Shown: one piece after another, positions 34,867 through 48,066 of the stretch
Position numbering within the stretch: the stretch's first letter is position 1
Layout: each line of letters starts with the position of its first letter
NCBI RefSeq assembly: GCF_000276665.1
Contig: NW_004955402.1
Coordinates: 6,784,869 to 6,848,868 of the forward strand
Source of the DNA: Chinchilla lanigera
Taxonomy: Eukaryota; Chordata; Mammalia; Rodentia; Chinchillidae
Direction of reading: 5' to 3'
Length of the DNA stretch: 64,000 nucleotides
The notes under the pieces: generated by a model
The model's input: only the letters and a program-made list of their open reading frames with translations
Databases searched by the model: none
Told to the model about the DNA's origin: nothing
Made by a program: the position numbers and the translations under genes

Positions 34867-36829
34867 AGGAGGGTTGCAGTATCACTATGTTTGCTTCAGG
34901 TCTTAGAGGGGAAAGATGAATTTCAAATTGAGGAATACATTAGAAACGCAGTATGAGAACGTTTGCAGTTACAAGTCCTAAGCCGTAAGTTTGCTTTCTC
35001 TCTTCTCCATATGTTTCACATTCCGTACACTTTTTCCTGTATATTTGGCTTGATCTGATTTCCCTTAGACGGTGTCTCTCTAGTGGAGCAGACAGCATTC
35101 CGTCTCCTGAGTTTCATGAGTGGGGTTGGAGGGACCCACCTGATTCCGCCGGACAGGATCCTCCTTTCCCAACGAAAGATGTCCCGTGTCTCACACCCAG
35201 TGCAGGTGCGGCCACTCCTTCCTGAGCTGCAGGTGTCAGGATCACAAAGCATCCTTCTCTGAAGAGCTGGGCTCGGTGGTCAGGTGGTCGCCTAGGTCTA
35301 GAGCTGCCGAAGGAACACCATTCTTCTGGCCTCCTCAAGCTTTCTCTTTGCAGACGCCGCTTTTGTTTTACACTTCAGTCTGCCCACAGCCTGCTGCCTC
35401 CTTCCATGATTGGTTTTCACCAGTCATGACACCATGGGGCTGCAGGACTTTGTCCACCCTTCATCACCTCTCGGTAGCCAGGTTCTCTGCAGGTGTCTCC
35501 TCCATGATACCTGGGCAGCTGTGAGCTCCCCAACGATTGCTGGCTGGAAGGTGACAGTGGGCCCCTGGCCATCATTCGTCATTGCTCCTACCCAAAGTCC
35601 CTAATTCACCCTCTCCTCTCCCCTCCTGACACTGGGCACACCGCTCTCTACGGTGGTTGGAATTCAGAAGACCAAATGCACACGGAACCCGGGCCCTGCT
35701 CAGGACTTCTTGACCACAGAACTCTCAGACTCGCAAGTTCTCCGTCAGCTGTTTGGCTTTTGGTACTCCGAAGCCTTTCTCTCTCACACGCTCCCTATTG
35801 TCACCAAAACAGTAGAAACAAGACCCTCAAGAACTCCTGGGAAAGGTGGACTTCATTTTATGAAATTGTTTCTTGAGTGTGAGAAGATCTTGCCATTTTG
35901 AGTTGTAAAAGTGGAAATGAGCAATGATAGAGATCCTCCTGTGGGCTCAGCAGGATCTGTGAGGTCACCCGGGACCTGCTGTCCATACTTACAAGGCCAC
36001 CTGCCTCCCCAGCTGTAGGCCTCCACCTGGCTCAAACGCCTCCAGCAGAAAACAGGTAGGGAGAGAAGCCTTCCTACAGGAACCTCCCCCGTAAGTCCCT
36101 TCAAGGATCCCAGCTACTTTTAATCCCTGAAGAATTCCTATCTTCTTTTTCTCCTGTCCTTAACTGGGAGAAGTTTAGCTGGCTTCTCTGTAACTCAGTG
36201 TCAGGGAAAGTAACTGTCATTTGTTTGCAAATGAAACCTGAGCTTTCTGAAACTGACTCCCATGCAAAATCGTTCCCCCATAACACTCCTCCAGCCTTCA
36301 GGTTGGTTTTAGATGGTTTCCTGTTCTCCCACCTCTTGGAAGTATTCCATGGCACGCTGAGCAGACACTTTTAGTCAAAAATGCCTATAAATAGCTGATT
36401 TTCCTGCTTGCCGCCTTCTCTCCAAAGCTTTCACAAAGGAGATGAAACAAATCCACCAAAAAACAAGAGCTCTCCATGAGGGGTGTGTGGTGAGGCTGGG
36501 GAAAATCAGCTCCACGGGCCCAAAATGGTTGTGTGGGTCGCTTTGGCGTGTTTGAGTTATGCAATCGCTGCACAGAAAAAGAAACCTCTCATTCCCTGCC
36601 GGATGAGCTCATGAACTGGACAGTCAGCCAGGAATGTCTCAGGTGAACTTTCATGTGTTAAAAATATGTATCTTGATGTGGATGCTATTTTTCAAAAAAT
36701 CCCAAAGACAGCCGTTATTTTTTTTAATTCTATTTGTAAACCTACCTTACCAATTCCTACAGCTATTCCACAATGGGAAGTTTGCAACTGTTTTCCCATT
36801 TCTCCTCCAAACCGCCCTTGTTTATGAGC
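34867..36829. other. DLGAP1 intron, unique sequence
   Basis: No gene recognised. It is moderately GC-rich between 35.1 and 36.1 kb, with several overlapping frames that do not look coding. Confidence 0.4.
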
Positions 36830-37240
36830 TCTCACGACCCGGCCCCTGCCCCATTTGGTCATTGCCACCACCGGGGTCCGGGGTAGGATTATGAAAAACC
36901 CTGGAAAATGGTGCCTGGGCTAGGCAAGGCTGTAGTATCCTCTCGGTCAGCTTGGCCAGAGCGCAGCTTAGGAAGCAGACGCAAGGCTCACTGTACTCCC
37001 GTTCTTCCTCCTCCCCGTCTCCTGCCCCTCCCTTAGAGAAAGAGCATAGAGCTCGGCCACCCTTTCCCTCCCGTTTCCTCCTCCGTTTCCCTTTCTCTTC
37101 AGGGAGCTGTTTCATTACATTATGTAGACGAGTTCAAAACCATCCATCTGCAGACAGGAAAGAGCTGCGGGAAGACGAAGGGACGGCCCCAGGCACCCTT
37201 CGTTGGGGAGTGGTGGGTCACAGGTCATAGTGACAACTGG
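36830..37240. promoter_or_regulatory. GC-rich patch with scattered CpGs
   Basis: The stretch contains 'acgacccggcccctgcccc', 'caccggggtccggggtag', a pyrimidine tract and several further CpGs, against an AT-rich intron. It resembles a small regulatory element or non-coding first exon, but I see no splice-ready frame. Confidence 0.3.
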
Positions 37241-37984
37241 GAAGTGCCGCCCGCCCCATTCCTCTTAGCCCCCGTTTTGGCGTTTGCTCCTCACATAGCC
37301 AGATGTATCCAGCTATCTGGGGTCCTGTGTACTTAGGATATTCTGTTCTGGCCCCCACGCTACATGTTTTACTTTTGTCACTGGTCTCATTTGGATGCTG
37401 GACATTTAGAGAGTGCATCTCATGATGCCTTTCTTTTTTATCAGCTCCCAAAGAACCCGAACAGCCAAGGAGTGGATATCTGGAAGAAACCCCTCAAAAC
37501 ATCACTAAAACCAGTGCTCTTTACACATTTTCAGCATATATGTCTGTGTTCAAGTAAAACAAAGTATGTAGAACTATTTAAAAGAGAGCTGCTCACAGTG
37601 ATACAAGAATAAGCGGCTTCAAATTAAATCCTCTTCCCACCCCACCCCCCCCAGCCTGTGCCCAAGTTTTGCATAGTTTGAAAATTATTGCCTGTTTCTT
37701 CCCCCGTTGATAAATCTTATCTAGATAAATCAGAAAACCCTGATAAAGTCCAGAGGATATTGACTGTCCACCCCAGGCATGCTAAGGTATGCCGCCCAGG
37801 TGTGGTAAACCGTTACCCATCTCAAGTAAAGTTTGTTTAATTAGTGGCATGTATCCTACACTGCAGTATGTTGCCCTTCACTGAACAAGACACAGTAGTA
37901 TATCATGGGCTTCTAAGAGTTCCTGACTGATTCAGGCTATGATATCACTTTGGAACATTAAACTCTCTTTAATACACAAATCTT
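37241..37984. other. DLGAP1 intron, unique sequence
   Basis: No gene or repeat recognised; a C-rich run lies at about 37637-37652. Confidence 0.4.
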
Positions 37985-40900
37985 TTCTTAAAGAAAACAG
38001 CTTTATTGAGATATAATTCACATGTCACACAATGTATCTATATTAAAGGTACAATCCAGTAGTTTCTAGTTGGCTTGGGGCTGTGAAACCATTACCATAA
38101 TCAATTTTTTAAACCTTTTCCTCACCCAAAATGGAATTCCACGACCACTGGTAATCATTCCTCATTTCTTCCCCGACTGTCATCCTTCCAGCCCCACGCC
38201 CAGCTGCAGATAATCACTTGTCTACTTCTGCCCCTGTATATTTGCCTACTAGGGACACTTTTTACTCCTGTGATTTACCTGTAATTGTATAATATTTGAT
38301 CAACATCTCCCTCATTTTTCCCACCAATCCCCCAAGTCTTGCCATTCAACTCTTTACTTCTATGAGGTAGATAACAGTGTCAGGGAGACCACTTGCTACT
38401 TGTCTTCTGGCACCTGACTTACTTCACTCACCATAATGATTTCCAGTCCATCTGTCAGTTCTGCAGATGACGGGACTTCATTCTTTTCCATGGTTACCTG
38501 GCATTGCCTTGTACATACGGGCTACACTGTCTGTATAAATTTATCCGTAGATGGACTCTTAGGTTGTTGCCATTTCTCGGCTGTTATAAATAGTGCTGCG
38601 ATGAACATGGCATCTTTCTTCTCTTCCATGAACTGATTTTGTTGCAATGGATATGGACCCAGAAGTGGGGTTGCTGAATCACAGGGTAGTTCAATTTGTT
38701 ATATTTCAAGGAATTCTGTACTGTTTTCTACAATAGGAATTTACATTCTCCACAACAGTGCTCATGGTTTCCTAGTTCCATAGCTTCTCCAACACTTGTC
38801 TTTTTTTTTTTTTTTTTGTCTTTTTGATAATGACCATTACAACAGGTGTGATGTGATACCTCAGTGTGGTTCTCATTTCTTTTCCCTGATGATTCCCTAA
38901 AGCATTTTTTCATATAGCTGTTGACCCTCTGCATGTGTTCTTTTGAGAAATGTCTATTCAGGATCTTTTGCTGATTTTTAAATAAGTTTTTTTTTTTACT
39001 TTTCAGTTCTCTATAAATTTTTGAAATTAATCCATTATCAAATTTGTAGTTCACAAATTTTTTCCTCCCATCTATAGGTTGTTTCTTCACTCTGTTTCCT
39101 TTGCTAAAAAAGCTTTTTAGTGGGGTGAAATCTCCATTTTTGTCTATTTCTGTCTATTTTGGCTTTTATTGGCTGTACTTGGGAGTCATATCCAAAAAAT
39201 CCTTGCCCAAATCAATGTCATGTCCTTCCCCTCTGTTTTCTGTTTTCTTCTGATAGTTTCATAGCCAGTCTCTCTCTCCCTCCCTGCAATCTCAATTCAG
39301 GGGGTTGAACCCAGTGCCTCATGCATGCTGAACATATGCTGTACCTCTCAGCTGCCCCCTCAGCACACATTTAAGCCTTTACATTTTGAGTGGACGTATG
39401 TATATGGGTACGGAAAAAAGATGTCTAATTGTATTTCCTTGCGTGTGGAAGTCTAGCTTTCCCAAAATCATTTCTTGAAATGACAGTCCTATACTTGTGT
39501 ATTCTTTCCAACTTTGTAAAAAAAAAAAAAAATCAGCTGTCTGCAAACACTTGGATTTGTTTCCAGGCTGTACATTTCTAGTCCATTGGTGTTTGTGTCT
39601 GTTTAATGCCACTACTATGGTGTTTTGATTACTACAACTTTGTAGTAAATTTTTAAGTCAGGTAGGGTGATGTGTCTATCTTCTTTTTGTTAAGATGAGT
39701 TTGCCTATTCGGAGTGTTTTTTTTCAGTTCCACGCAAATTTTAGGATTGTTTTTTAATTTCTGTGAAGATTATTGTTGGTATTTTGATAGGGATTACATT
39801 GAATATAGATCACTTTGGGTAGCAAGGACATTTCAATAGTATTTATTTTTCAGTTCATGAACACAAAATATCTTCTATTTATTTGTGTTTTCTTTAATTT
39901 CTTTCATCAATTTTTTTGGTTTTTAGTATAAAGATCATTTACCTTCTTGCTTAAATTTTACTCTTAATTATTTCTGAGACAATATTGTAAATGGATTCTT
40001 TATAAAATTTTTTTCAGATAGTTTTCAGTTAGAGTATAGAAATACTACTGGTTTTTTAAATGTTGATTTTGTATACTGAAGATACTAGATTCATTTAATA
40101 AAACTTAATCGTTTTTTGGTGGGAGTCATTAGGGTTTTCTGTTAGAATATGTTATCTGTAAACAGGGACAATTTAACTTTTACTTTTCAATTTGGATATC
40201 TTTTTCTGTTTTTCTTCCCTAGTTTCTTTTACTAAAATTTCCAGTACTATGTTGAATAGAAGTAGTGAAAGTCAGGACCCTCATCTTGCTACAGATTTTA
40301 GGAATCTTTCAGCTTTTCTCTGTTCAATATATTACCTATAGATTTTTCATACATATATAGCCTTGCTGTGTTGTATTCCTCCTATGCCTAATTTGTTGAG
40401 TTTTTATCATAAAAGGATGCTGAGTTTTATCAAATGTTTTTCCTATGTCTATTGAAATAATCATATAGTTTTGGGCCTTCATTTTATTAATATGACATAT
40501 AATGTTTATTGATTGGCGTATATTGAACCATCCTTGCATTCCAGAAATGAATCCCACTTGGTCACAGTGAAAAATCTTTTTAATGTGCTGTTGAAATCAA
40601 TTTTCTGTATTTTGTTAAGGACTTGTGCATCTATGTTCATCAGGGATACTGGCCTATAGTTAGTTCTCTTTCTGCGTGTTTGTCCTCTGGTTTTCACATG
40701 AAGGTGGTATTGGTTTCATAGAATGAGTTTGGCAGTATTCCTTCCTTTACAGTGCTTTTGGAATAGTTTGAAAAGAACTGATATTACTTTTTCATATGTT
40801 TTCTAGAATCCAGCGGTGAAGCCATTAATCCTGGACTTTTTGATTTTAGTGGGAGACTCTTTATTACTAATTGAGTTTCCATACTCATTATTATTCTTTT

Positions 40901-41940
40901 TGCACTTTCTATTTTTTCATAATTCTACCTTGATAGATTGTATGTGTCCAGGATTTTATTCATTTCATCTAGGTTATCCAATGTTTGCCATGTAATTTTT
41001 CATAGACGTCTCCTATTAGCCTTTGTATTTCTGTGATATTAGTTGTAATGTGTACTTTTTCACCTCCACTATTATCTGCATTGTCTTTACTTTTCTTACT
41101 TACTTTTTTAAATTTTTATTTTTTATTAGTACATAATGATCACACTTGTCAACAACTCTTGTTTTGTTGAACTTGGACTGGTTTTCTAGTCTCTTTCATT
41201 TAGTTCTGCTTTCATATTTATTATTTCCTTCTATCAACTAACTTTAGACTAAGGGGTTTTTATAGTTCCATGAGGTACAATTATTTAAGATCTTTGTATT
41301 TTTTTACATTGGTGTTCATTGCCATAAATTTCCCTCTTAGAACTGCTTTTACTCTATCTGTTTGGGGATGTTGTGTTTCCATTTTCATTTGTCTCCAGAA
41401 ATTTTTAAATTTTCTGTTAATTTCTTCATTGACTCATTGGTTATTTATGAGCATATTATTTCATTTCTACATACTTTTAAGTTTTTCAAAGTTCCTCCTA
41501 ATACTGAGTTCCACTCCTATACCTTTGTAATAAGAAAAGACAGGATATGCGTTCAGCCTCTTTACGTTGTTAAGACTTGTTTTGTAGCCTAACAGATAAG
41601 CTACACTGAAGAACATTCCAGGTGCAACTGAGAAAACTAGGTATCCTGCAGTTGTTGGCTCAAGGTATGTCCCTTCAGTCTTTATTTGGTCTTTATTTTA
41701 ATGGTGCGTCTTTTCCATCCCATCACTTTCAGTCTATCTGTGTCTTCACAGGTAATCTGATTCTTGAGTAGGGAGCATACAATAAGCTCTTTCTTTTTCA
41801 TCCATTCAGCCAGGCTATATCTTTTAATTAGCGAATTTAATTCATTTCTATTCACAGTATTTTTCACAGGTAAAAATTTATTCCTGCCATTTTGTTAATT
41901 GTGTCCTGTTTTGTAGAAACTTTATTCCTCTCCTATTAAC
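37985..41940 (-). mobile_element. L1 retrotransposon, 5'-truncated, antisense
   Basis: Read on the minus strand this is an L1 running from within ORF2 (near 41940) to the 3' UTR (near 37985). On the + strand the 3' UTR starts with 'gctttattgagatataattc'. ORF2 antisense landmarks follow in order: 'acaggtgtgatgtgatacct' (38843), 'gttgtttcttcactctgttt' (39077), 'gggattacattgaatataga' (39790), 'ggatactggcctatagttag' (40644), and 'gttgtgtttccattttcatt' (41370). Many stops and small gaps mean no reverse transcriptase can be made. It is an old, mammalian-wide L1M-like copy. Confidence 0.9.
39298..39360 (-). repeat. ID-like SINE inside the L1
   Basis: On the + strand 'gggggttgaacccagtgcct ... tacctctcagctgcccc' is the reverse complement of an ID element. 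It interrupts the L1 ORF2 sequence, so it inserted later. Confidence 0.65.
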
Positions 41941-43551
41941 ACACAAATTGTTGTCACCTTCATGCCATCTTCCTCAACTTGCACCCAAGAAAAATAGTCT
42001 TTTCAAGTTCACAAAGACCCTCAGTTACCAGTCTAATGTTCACACTACAGCATCACGTTGGGCATCTTTTCATCTCCTCCACATTCTAGACTCATTCCAC
42101 ATGGTAATGAATAATGATAAGATGATAAAGGAGGAGAAGAAGTAAAAGGATAGAAAGAAGACCTATAATTTAAGGGACAAGTTCTATGGGTCTGTGGTTA
42201 GCACATATTGTCCCAACACTGTCCTTGTTTCTGCAGTTTCTAGGGTAGTTCTTTTAACCCTTGTTTTACTTCAAAAGTAGGATAACATATTTGTTTAGGA
42301 CTGTGCTACTAATAAGTGACAGAAATGGGATTCACACCCCAGTCTGTCTGATTACAAAATCTATTCACTTTCCAAATCTATTCACTGTCCATGCTGTTGC
42401 TCTTTTGTACTTCTTTTGGTCTCTTCCTGCAGAACTTTTTTCAGTGGGAATTTACTTTAACAACAATAGAATGATTAACAGTATGGATAAAACATAGTTG
42501 TACCTATATGGTTAGATGTAAACCTAAACCTAATTTTGAAAGTGGTCAATTTTAGAAACAAGACATGTATGAGATTCATGCATAATATCAGACATGTGAA
42601 AGATTAAATTGCAATAAAACAATATTATTTCATGTAACTGGAAAATTACATATCAACCTTATGAAAGAACCATCACTCAAGGCTCCTATTGAGTGTTTGT
42701 TTGTTTGTTTGTTTGTTTCAGTAAGAAATAATCCTGTTGATACCATGAGACTGTCTGCCTGATTGTAATTGTGACATTGCTAATAACACTGAAAATTTCT
42801 TATGTCCTAATGGGCCCTGTCTTCCCATTTAATATCCTTTGCTACATTTAATTTGGTGATGTTTGCTTCTGTAAGAGGTAATTTCACTGGAATAATAAAG
42901 AAGCAAACACGGAATCCAAACTCAATCCCTGTATAAGTTAATGTGACTTTATAGCTAACCTGCTCTTACATTGTGAGAGACCAGATAGTTATCTTTCAGA
43001 TGTATTGTGAACCAACATCCTGCTTGGCATAAGCTCTGTATGTCTCAGCGTATTAACTATTTGGGAAGTTCACCAATTTTACACCAAGTCTCAAGGAAAA
43101 GATACAGTTTGCCAAAGGTCAACCTCTAGAGTACTTTGCCTGTAAAAGTATAGCCGAGTTAATGAGTCACAGAATATCCAGTCTAGACTAGTTATACTTT
43201 TAGTGCTGGTTCGGAGCATCAGAAGAGTCTAAATCCTGATAATACAGACACAGCAAAGCGCCCAGACTTGAAACCCGTCAGGATTCAGGAATCACAGTCT
43301 TATGAACTTAAAGACAACATAATCTTCATTATCCTACTTCTTACTTGGTTTGGGGCTTTTCCTTATGAACATGTATCACATTGAAAATAAATCAGTTTTA
43401 GATCAACCTTATTTAATACACTTCTCTCTTTGTTTCAGCCCAGATAAAGCTAATTTAAAATGATGCATGCAACCTTAATAATACATTTCACAGTTTCCAC
43501 TTTCTCCTGGTTAAGTATTTTATAAAACATCTTCATGCATAAGAATGAAAT
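41941..43551. other. DLGAP1 intron with a MIR remnant and (GTTT)n
   Basis: A MIR 3' remnant ('gtgacagaaatgggattcac', 'cagtctgtctgattac') lies at about 42290-42400, and a (GTTT)n run at 42697-42719. No gene seen. Confidence 0.45.
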
Positions 43552-43670
43552 GTTAGCTGATCATGGTGGCACACGCTTGTAATGCCAGCATTTGAGAGGC
43601 TGAGGCACGTGGATTGGCACAAGTTCAAGGCCAGCCTGAACTGCATAGTGAAACCCTGTCTCAAAAAAAA
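43552..43670 (+). repeat. B1 SINE
   Basis: 7SL-derived B1: 'gatcatggtggcacacgctt', 'gagaggctgaggcacgtgga', 'ccagcctgaactgcatagtg', 'accctgtctcaaaaaaaa'. A near-perfect target duplication flanks it ('gaatgaaatg' before, 'gaacgaaatg' after). Confidence 0.9.
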
Positions 43671-44010
43671 GGAACGAAATGATAATTATCCACTTAACAG
43701 GGGCTGGTGGAGAACTAAGAAGTGAAAGAATTCACTAAAATTAAACTGGGCTGATTAATCTCATTTATATTTTTGAAGGTGTAATTAAATTAATGAGCAT
43801 TAGATTACTTAGCTCCAGCCTACAGTGAATCCATTTATCTGTCATAATAAGTAGTCTCTGTATTGTCTGGTCTGCTGTATAAAGAAAAAGTTGTCCAACA
43901 GGGTAATATCAGTGCCATTCCAAATAAGCCTTTCATTCAGCAAAGATTTATTTAGCACCTGTTTGCCCCAGACTGAACTGTCGGGGAGGTGGCTAGATAA
44001 AAGTAGAAAG

Positions 44011-44228
44011 AGCTGGGCGGGGCAGTACACACCTATAGTCCCAGCACTCCAGGAAGCTGAGATAGGAGGATCACAGATAGAAGTCCAACCTGGGCAACTT
44101 AACAAATTAGCAACACCCTCTCTCAAAATAAAAAATAAAAGGCTGGGGATGGATCTCAGTGTAAAGGCTCTGGATTAAATCACTAGTGCTGCCAAAAACA
44201 GAAAAATGAAAATAAAACAAAACAAAAG
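44011..44228 (+). repeat. B1-ID fused SINE
   Basis: B1 half from 'agctgggcggggcagtacac' through 'tctctcaaaataaaaaataa', then an ID half 'ggctggggatggatctcagt' and an A-rich tail. Diagnostic dimer of squirrel-like rodents. Confidence 0.9.
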
Positions 44229-45204
44229 GAGCGCTTTGGGGGAAGGAAAAGAACAGATGAGTGGCAGCCCACTCCTCAGGTAAGAATGAGCAAGGAGAGA
44301 ACAGGACCTACCCTCCTGTTTTCACGATGATGCTTCACTGGTTTTCCTAACTTGCGCAGACTCCCTGAATTGGGAATGTTTGCTGTAGCCTGCAGATCAA
44401 GGATGTGCAAGTGAGCCTCTGGGCAGATCTCTAAGAGCAGTGCATGCTCTGGGATAGGAAGAGACCAGACAAGGACTCCTCAGAAGGCCATGGGGTGCAG
44501 GCTGCTAGCCCCAGAGGCAGGGGAGCTGCCCCTACCCCAGGGAAGGAATCCAGGCAGACAGTGCAGCCTTGTGGGTAAGGAAAAACATCCACCCATTCAT
44601 GCAGCATCGTCAAGCTTGCTGTTAGCTCTAGCTTGCAGGATGGAATCTCGTGGATTCATAGGTGGCAGTAGCAACCGTGCACCCAGAGAACCCAATGCAG
44701 CTCGGACCCCGCAAGCACCCCCGCAAGTCCACGAGTGTGAGATCGGAGCCAGCAGGTTGGATGAGAGCCCCAAGGGAAAATGAGCAGGTTTATATTACCC
44801 CCGAACACCATTCTATTCCAGATCACAACCCTGAGGGTGTAGCTATTAACTCAAGAAAATTTTTCTAGCAGAAGCATCAGATCTCAAGTAGGCTGAAGAG
44901 CTTTTGTTATTACAAATGTGTAAGGAGAGGCCGGCAGAACACACTGGGGGAGAGCAAAGAACATTTCCCTTGGAGAAATGAGGGTGGATGAGAACCAAGG
45001 CTCCTTCTGAACAGGCAGTCTAGTTGCACGCCGTCCGACATGGTGACTACTAGCTGTGTGTGGCTGTGAAAACTTCAAAGAGGTAAAGTTAAGTGACAAT
45101 TAATGTTGACCTCTCCCGTCACAGTAGCGACAGTCCTAATGCTCTGTAGCCACAAGTGGCTGGTGCCTACCAGAATAGGTAGCAGCGGAATGAAACATTT
45201 CCAC
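44229..45204. other. DLGAP1 intron, unique sequence
   Basis: No gene recognised. It is GC-richer around 44470-44780; the 97-codon frame there has no support. Confidence 0.4.
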
Positions 45205-45290
45205 GGGCCTGGGGATGGATCTCGCTGGCAGAACACTCGCTTAGAACATGTGAGGTTTGACTGCCCCAGAACCACAAAATAAAATAAGAA
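45205..45290 (+). repeat. ID element
   Basis: 'gggcctggggatggatctcg', 'agaacactcgcttagaacat' and a short A-rich tail match an ID SINE. Diverged. Confidence 0.8.
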
Positions 45291-45657
45291 ATCCATTTCT
45301 ATCATCCCAGAAGGTTGTAGTTTTTTGGGGGGTATGTGTGTGTGGTTTTTTTGTCTTCTGTTTTTTGTTTTCTGTATGTTTGTGTATTGACTTCAGGTAG
45401 GTTTGGGCTTTGCCATTAAAAAGTACTATAAGATTGAGATATTTTCATGGCTGGAAGTGTCCAAGCTGGCCAGTGGTTTTCTCGATGCCTAGCAGGGACA
45501 GGAGCCCTGGGGAAAGGCAAGGCCTGCCCTGTCTGACACCTGCTTCTCCACTTACTGTTCAGCATTGACTAAATCATTCTGCCATGCTTAGCATCTCTTT
45601 CTTTGTTTACAAAAAGACTGATCTTTTAGGAGTGAGTTTTAGGTATCAATTATGTAA

Positions 45658-45989
45658 CGTATCAGTTGCATATCCCTTATCTAAAATGTGTAAGACCAGA
45701 GGTATTTTGGGTTTCCATTTTTAAAAAATTTTGCAGTATTTACACATATATAAGCTTTGTTGGCATGGGACCTAAATCTAGGTATAAAATTCATTTATGT
45801 TTAAAATATACCTTTTACATGGTCTGAAGGTAATTTTCTACACTATTTTTAGCATGCCTGCATTTTGACTGCAACCAGTCACAAGAGGTCAGGTGTGGAA
45901 TTTTCCACTAATGGCATCACATCAACCATCCAAATGTTTCAGGTTTTGGATTTAGGATTTTGGGGTTAGGGGTGCTCAGCCTATACCTA
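45658..45989 (+). mobile_element. MER2-like (Tigger/pogo group) DNA transposon
   Basis: The left end 'tatcccttatctaaaatgtg' and the right end 'ggattttggggttaggggtg' followed by 'ctcagcctata' are inverted-terminal-repeat related. The interior carries 'aaattcatttatgtttaaaa' and 'tctgaaggtaattttctaca'. I match it from memory to the mammalian MER2-type non-autonomous element; the exact family name is uncertain. Confidence 0.7.
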
Positions 45990-46906
45990 GATTTTCATAA
46001 GTATAACCAGCTTTCACTGGAAACATGCGGACTACACTGGGATTGTACGCACACTATCATTCCTCGCTTCTTGGTCCCTTGTCAGGCACTGGCCATTTGC
46101 TGAGGATTCAGTTGCCACCCTGGGCCTTCCCATCCATTGCACTGCCCCTTCAGCTGCCTGTCCTGCTTCTGCCCTGCATTTTGTACCCGAGTCACCACAT
46201 GCTGGTCAGGCAGTACATTCATAATATTTCTATCACACTCTTTGGTCTTTGGGCAGTGATATAGAAGCTCTGTCTCAGACTTCTATAGCTCTTCTGTGGT
46301 TCTCTTACTTCTTAGAAAAAATAGTCTGCAAATATTTTTTAACATTTATTTGTAAATTGACACCTCTAAGAGTTGCATCTGGGTGCAAATGGATTCAGGA
46401 GTTGGCAGTGGGCAGTCATATAACAGTGCAAGTTGCCTGTTCCCCAAGATACTCCTGAAACTCTCCATGCTTCTGCATTTGGCCACACGGTAAGAGCTTT
46501 CTAGAAAAGTTCTTGTGATGTTCACTGTGGGTTGAGCAGAGTCATATTTTACTTAAGCCTGGGTAGTTGGGGACAAAAGCAAGGCATACCACATGTGCCT
46601 AAGCCACATCTTCTAGCTTGGGGCTATGAACCTTCAGGGAGTCCAAAGATGGGATCAAGAAACTCCTGAAATTTAGAAGGAAGGATTTATGTTCATCTTC
46701 TTGGAAGAAACTATTTTAGCTTTAAATATGTCCCCAAAAAAATAGTCCCTAAAAAGTTTAAGCTATGATATTTTTTAAATCAGGTAGTTTTTTTTTTTTT
46801 CTTTAAGACATGAAATTGATGATTTCTCTTGCTCCTTGGGGTAATAGTTCATGAGAAAATGCCTTTTGAGGTATAACTTTAAAATAATTTGAGGATGTGA
46901 TGTTAA
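45990..46906. other. DLGAP1 intron, unique sequence
   Basis: No gene or repeat recognised. Confidence 0.4.
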
Positions 46907-47257
46907 TGTTATGGTTTGTGTCTGGGTGAACCCCCAAAGCCTCATGTGGTCATGGGGCAGGCTTTTAGAGTTTGATTGATTATGGGTGTGAGAGCTACAC
47001 CCACCCTGGGGTGGATAGTTTGCATATGTAAGGGAGAGGAAGAGGCTGCTTGCAGCCATTCTTCCCTTTTAGAGCTTGTTGATTCTGCTCTGTTCTGCCG
47101 CCATGAACTGTAGCCCTCTGCCATGTGCCACTCTGCTTTGTAACCTGCCAAGTATGGACTAAAACCTCCACAAACTATAAGCAAAATAAACCTTTCCTTC
47201 CTTAATTTTGGGTGTCAGGTATTTTGTCCCAGCAACAAGAGAAAAGTAACCAAGACA
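46907..47257 (+). mobile_element. MaLR-type solo LTR
   Basis: It starts 'tgttatggtttgtgtctggg' and ends 'gtaaccaagaca'. In between are 'cccccaaagcctcatgtggt', 'gactaaaacctccacaaact', 'aaaataaacc' and 'ggtattttgtcccagcaa'. Termini and landmarks are all in order; this is the clearest MaLR LTR here. Confidence 0.9.
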
Positions 47258-47873
47258 GTTTCTAAGGAATTATTATTTGGGGTTAACATTACCTGAAATA
47301 AGTAGATTCTGTGCTGGAGATTTATTGTAAAAGAGCTGTTCTTACGGTATCAATTCAGTTTAAGTAACAACAGAGTAAGGATTTGCTCATATGCAAAGAT
47401 TGATCGTAAGGGAAGAGGGGGATTCAAAGATTTGTAAAGCAATCCCTGCTCTCAGGGGCTTATAGTCTCATGGGACATTAGCACAGAAATGCAAGGCAGA
47501 GTAAGAGGCAACATAAAGGCATCTGAACAATGTATAATGGAAACTTGAAGACAATTCAAACCCGGGTTTTAGAAAAGGACAGATTAGAGGAGCAGCTCCC
47601 TGCTTTAAGTGCTGTGCCTCTAAAGACTGTTAGCATTTCTATGGCAACATATTGAAGAGACTTCTCACAGCATTCTCCCATTGCTATTGATCTCCCATAA
47701 TTCAGCCATGAATATAGTGCTATGTGTGGGTAGAAGGAGAGGTGGGTGTGTCAGTGAGAGATGGGTGGCAGGTAGGATGCGAGGAAGACCAGAGAGAGAG
47801 AGGGAGGAAGAGAGGAAGAGTCAGACTGCACAGAATCACAGCAGATATTTCCAGGACAGATCCACTGTGAGTC
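47258..47873. other. DLGAP1 intron, unique sequence
   Basis: No gene recognised; a faint L2-like stretch lies near 47440-47500 and a purine (GA-rich) stretch near 47790-47820. Confidence 0.35.
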
Positions 47874-48066
47874 TTACAAGAAAGTCATTGGCAGCCAAGT
47901 GTGGTGGCACATACCTGTAATCCCAGAACTTGGGAGGCTGAGGCAGGAGGATCACTGTCAGTTTGAGTACAGCCTGGGCTACAAAGTGAGCTCAAGACTA
48001 GCCTGAACTGCATAGTGAGACCCTGGCTAATAAATAAATATACCAAGATTACAAGAAAGCCACTGG
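47874..48066 (+). repeat. B1 SINE with internal duplication and target duplications
   Basis: Body from about 47892: 'gtgtggtggcacatacctgt', 'gggaggctgaggcaggagga', then 'cagcctgggctacaaagtga' followed by 'agcctgaactgcatagtgag', the two related halves typical of the quasi-dimeric rodent B1. Target duplications of 18 bp with two mismatches are at 47874-47891 and 48049-48066. Confidence 0.9.
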
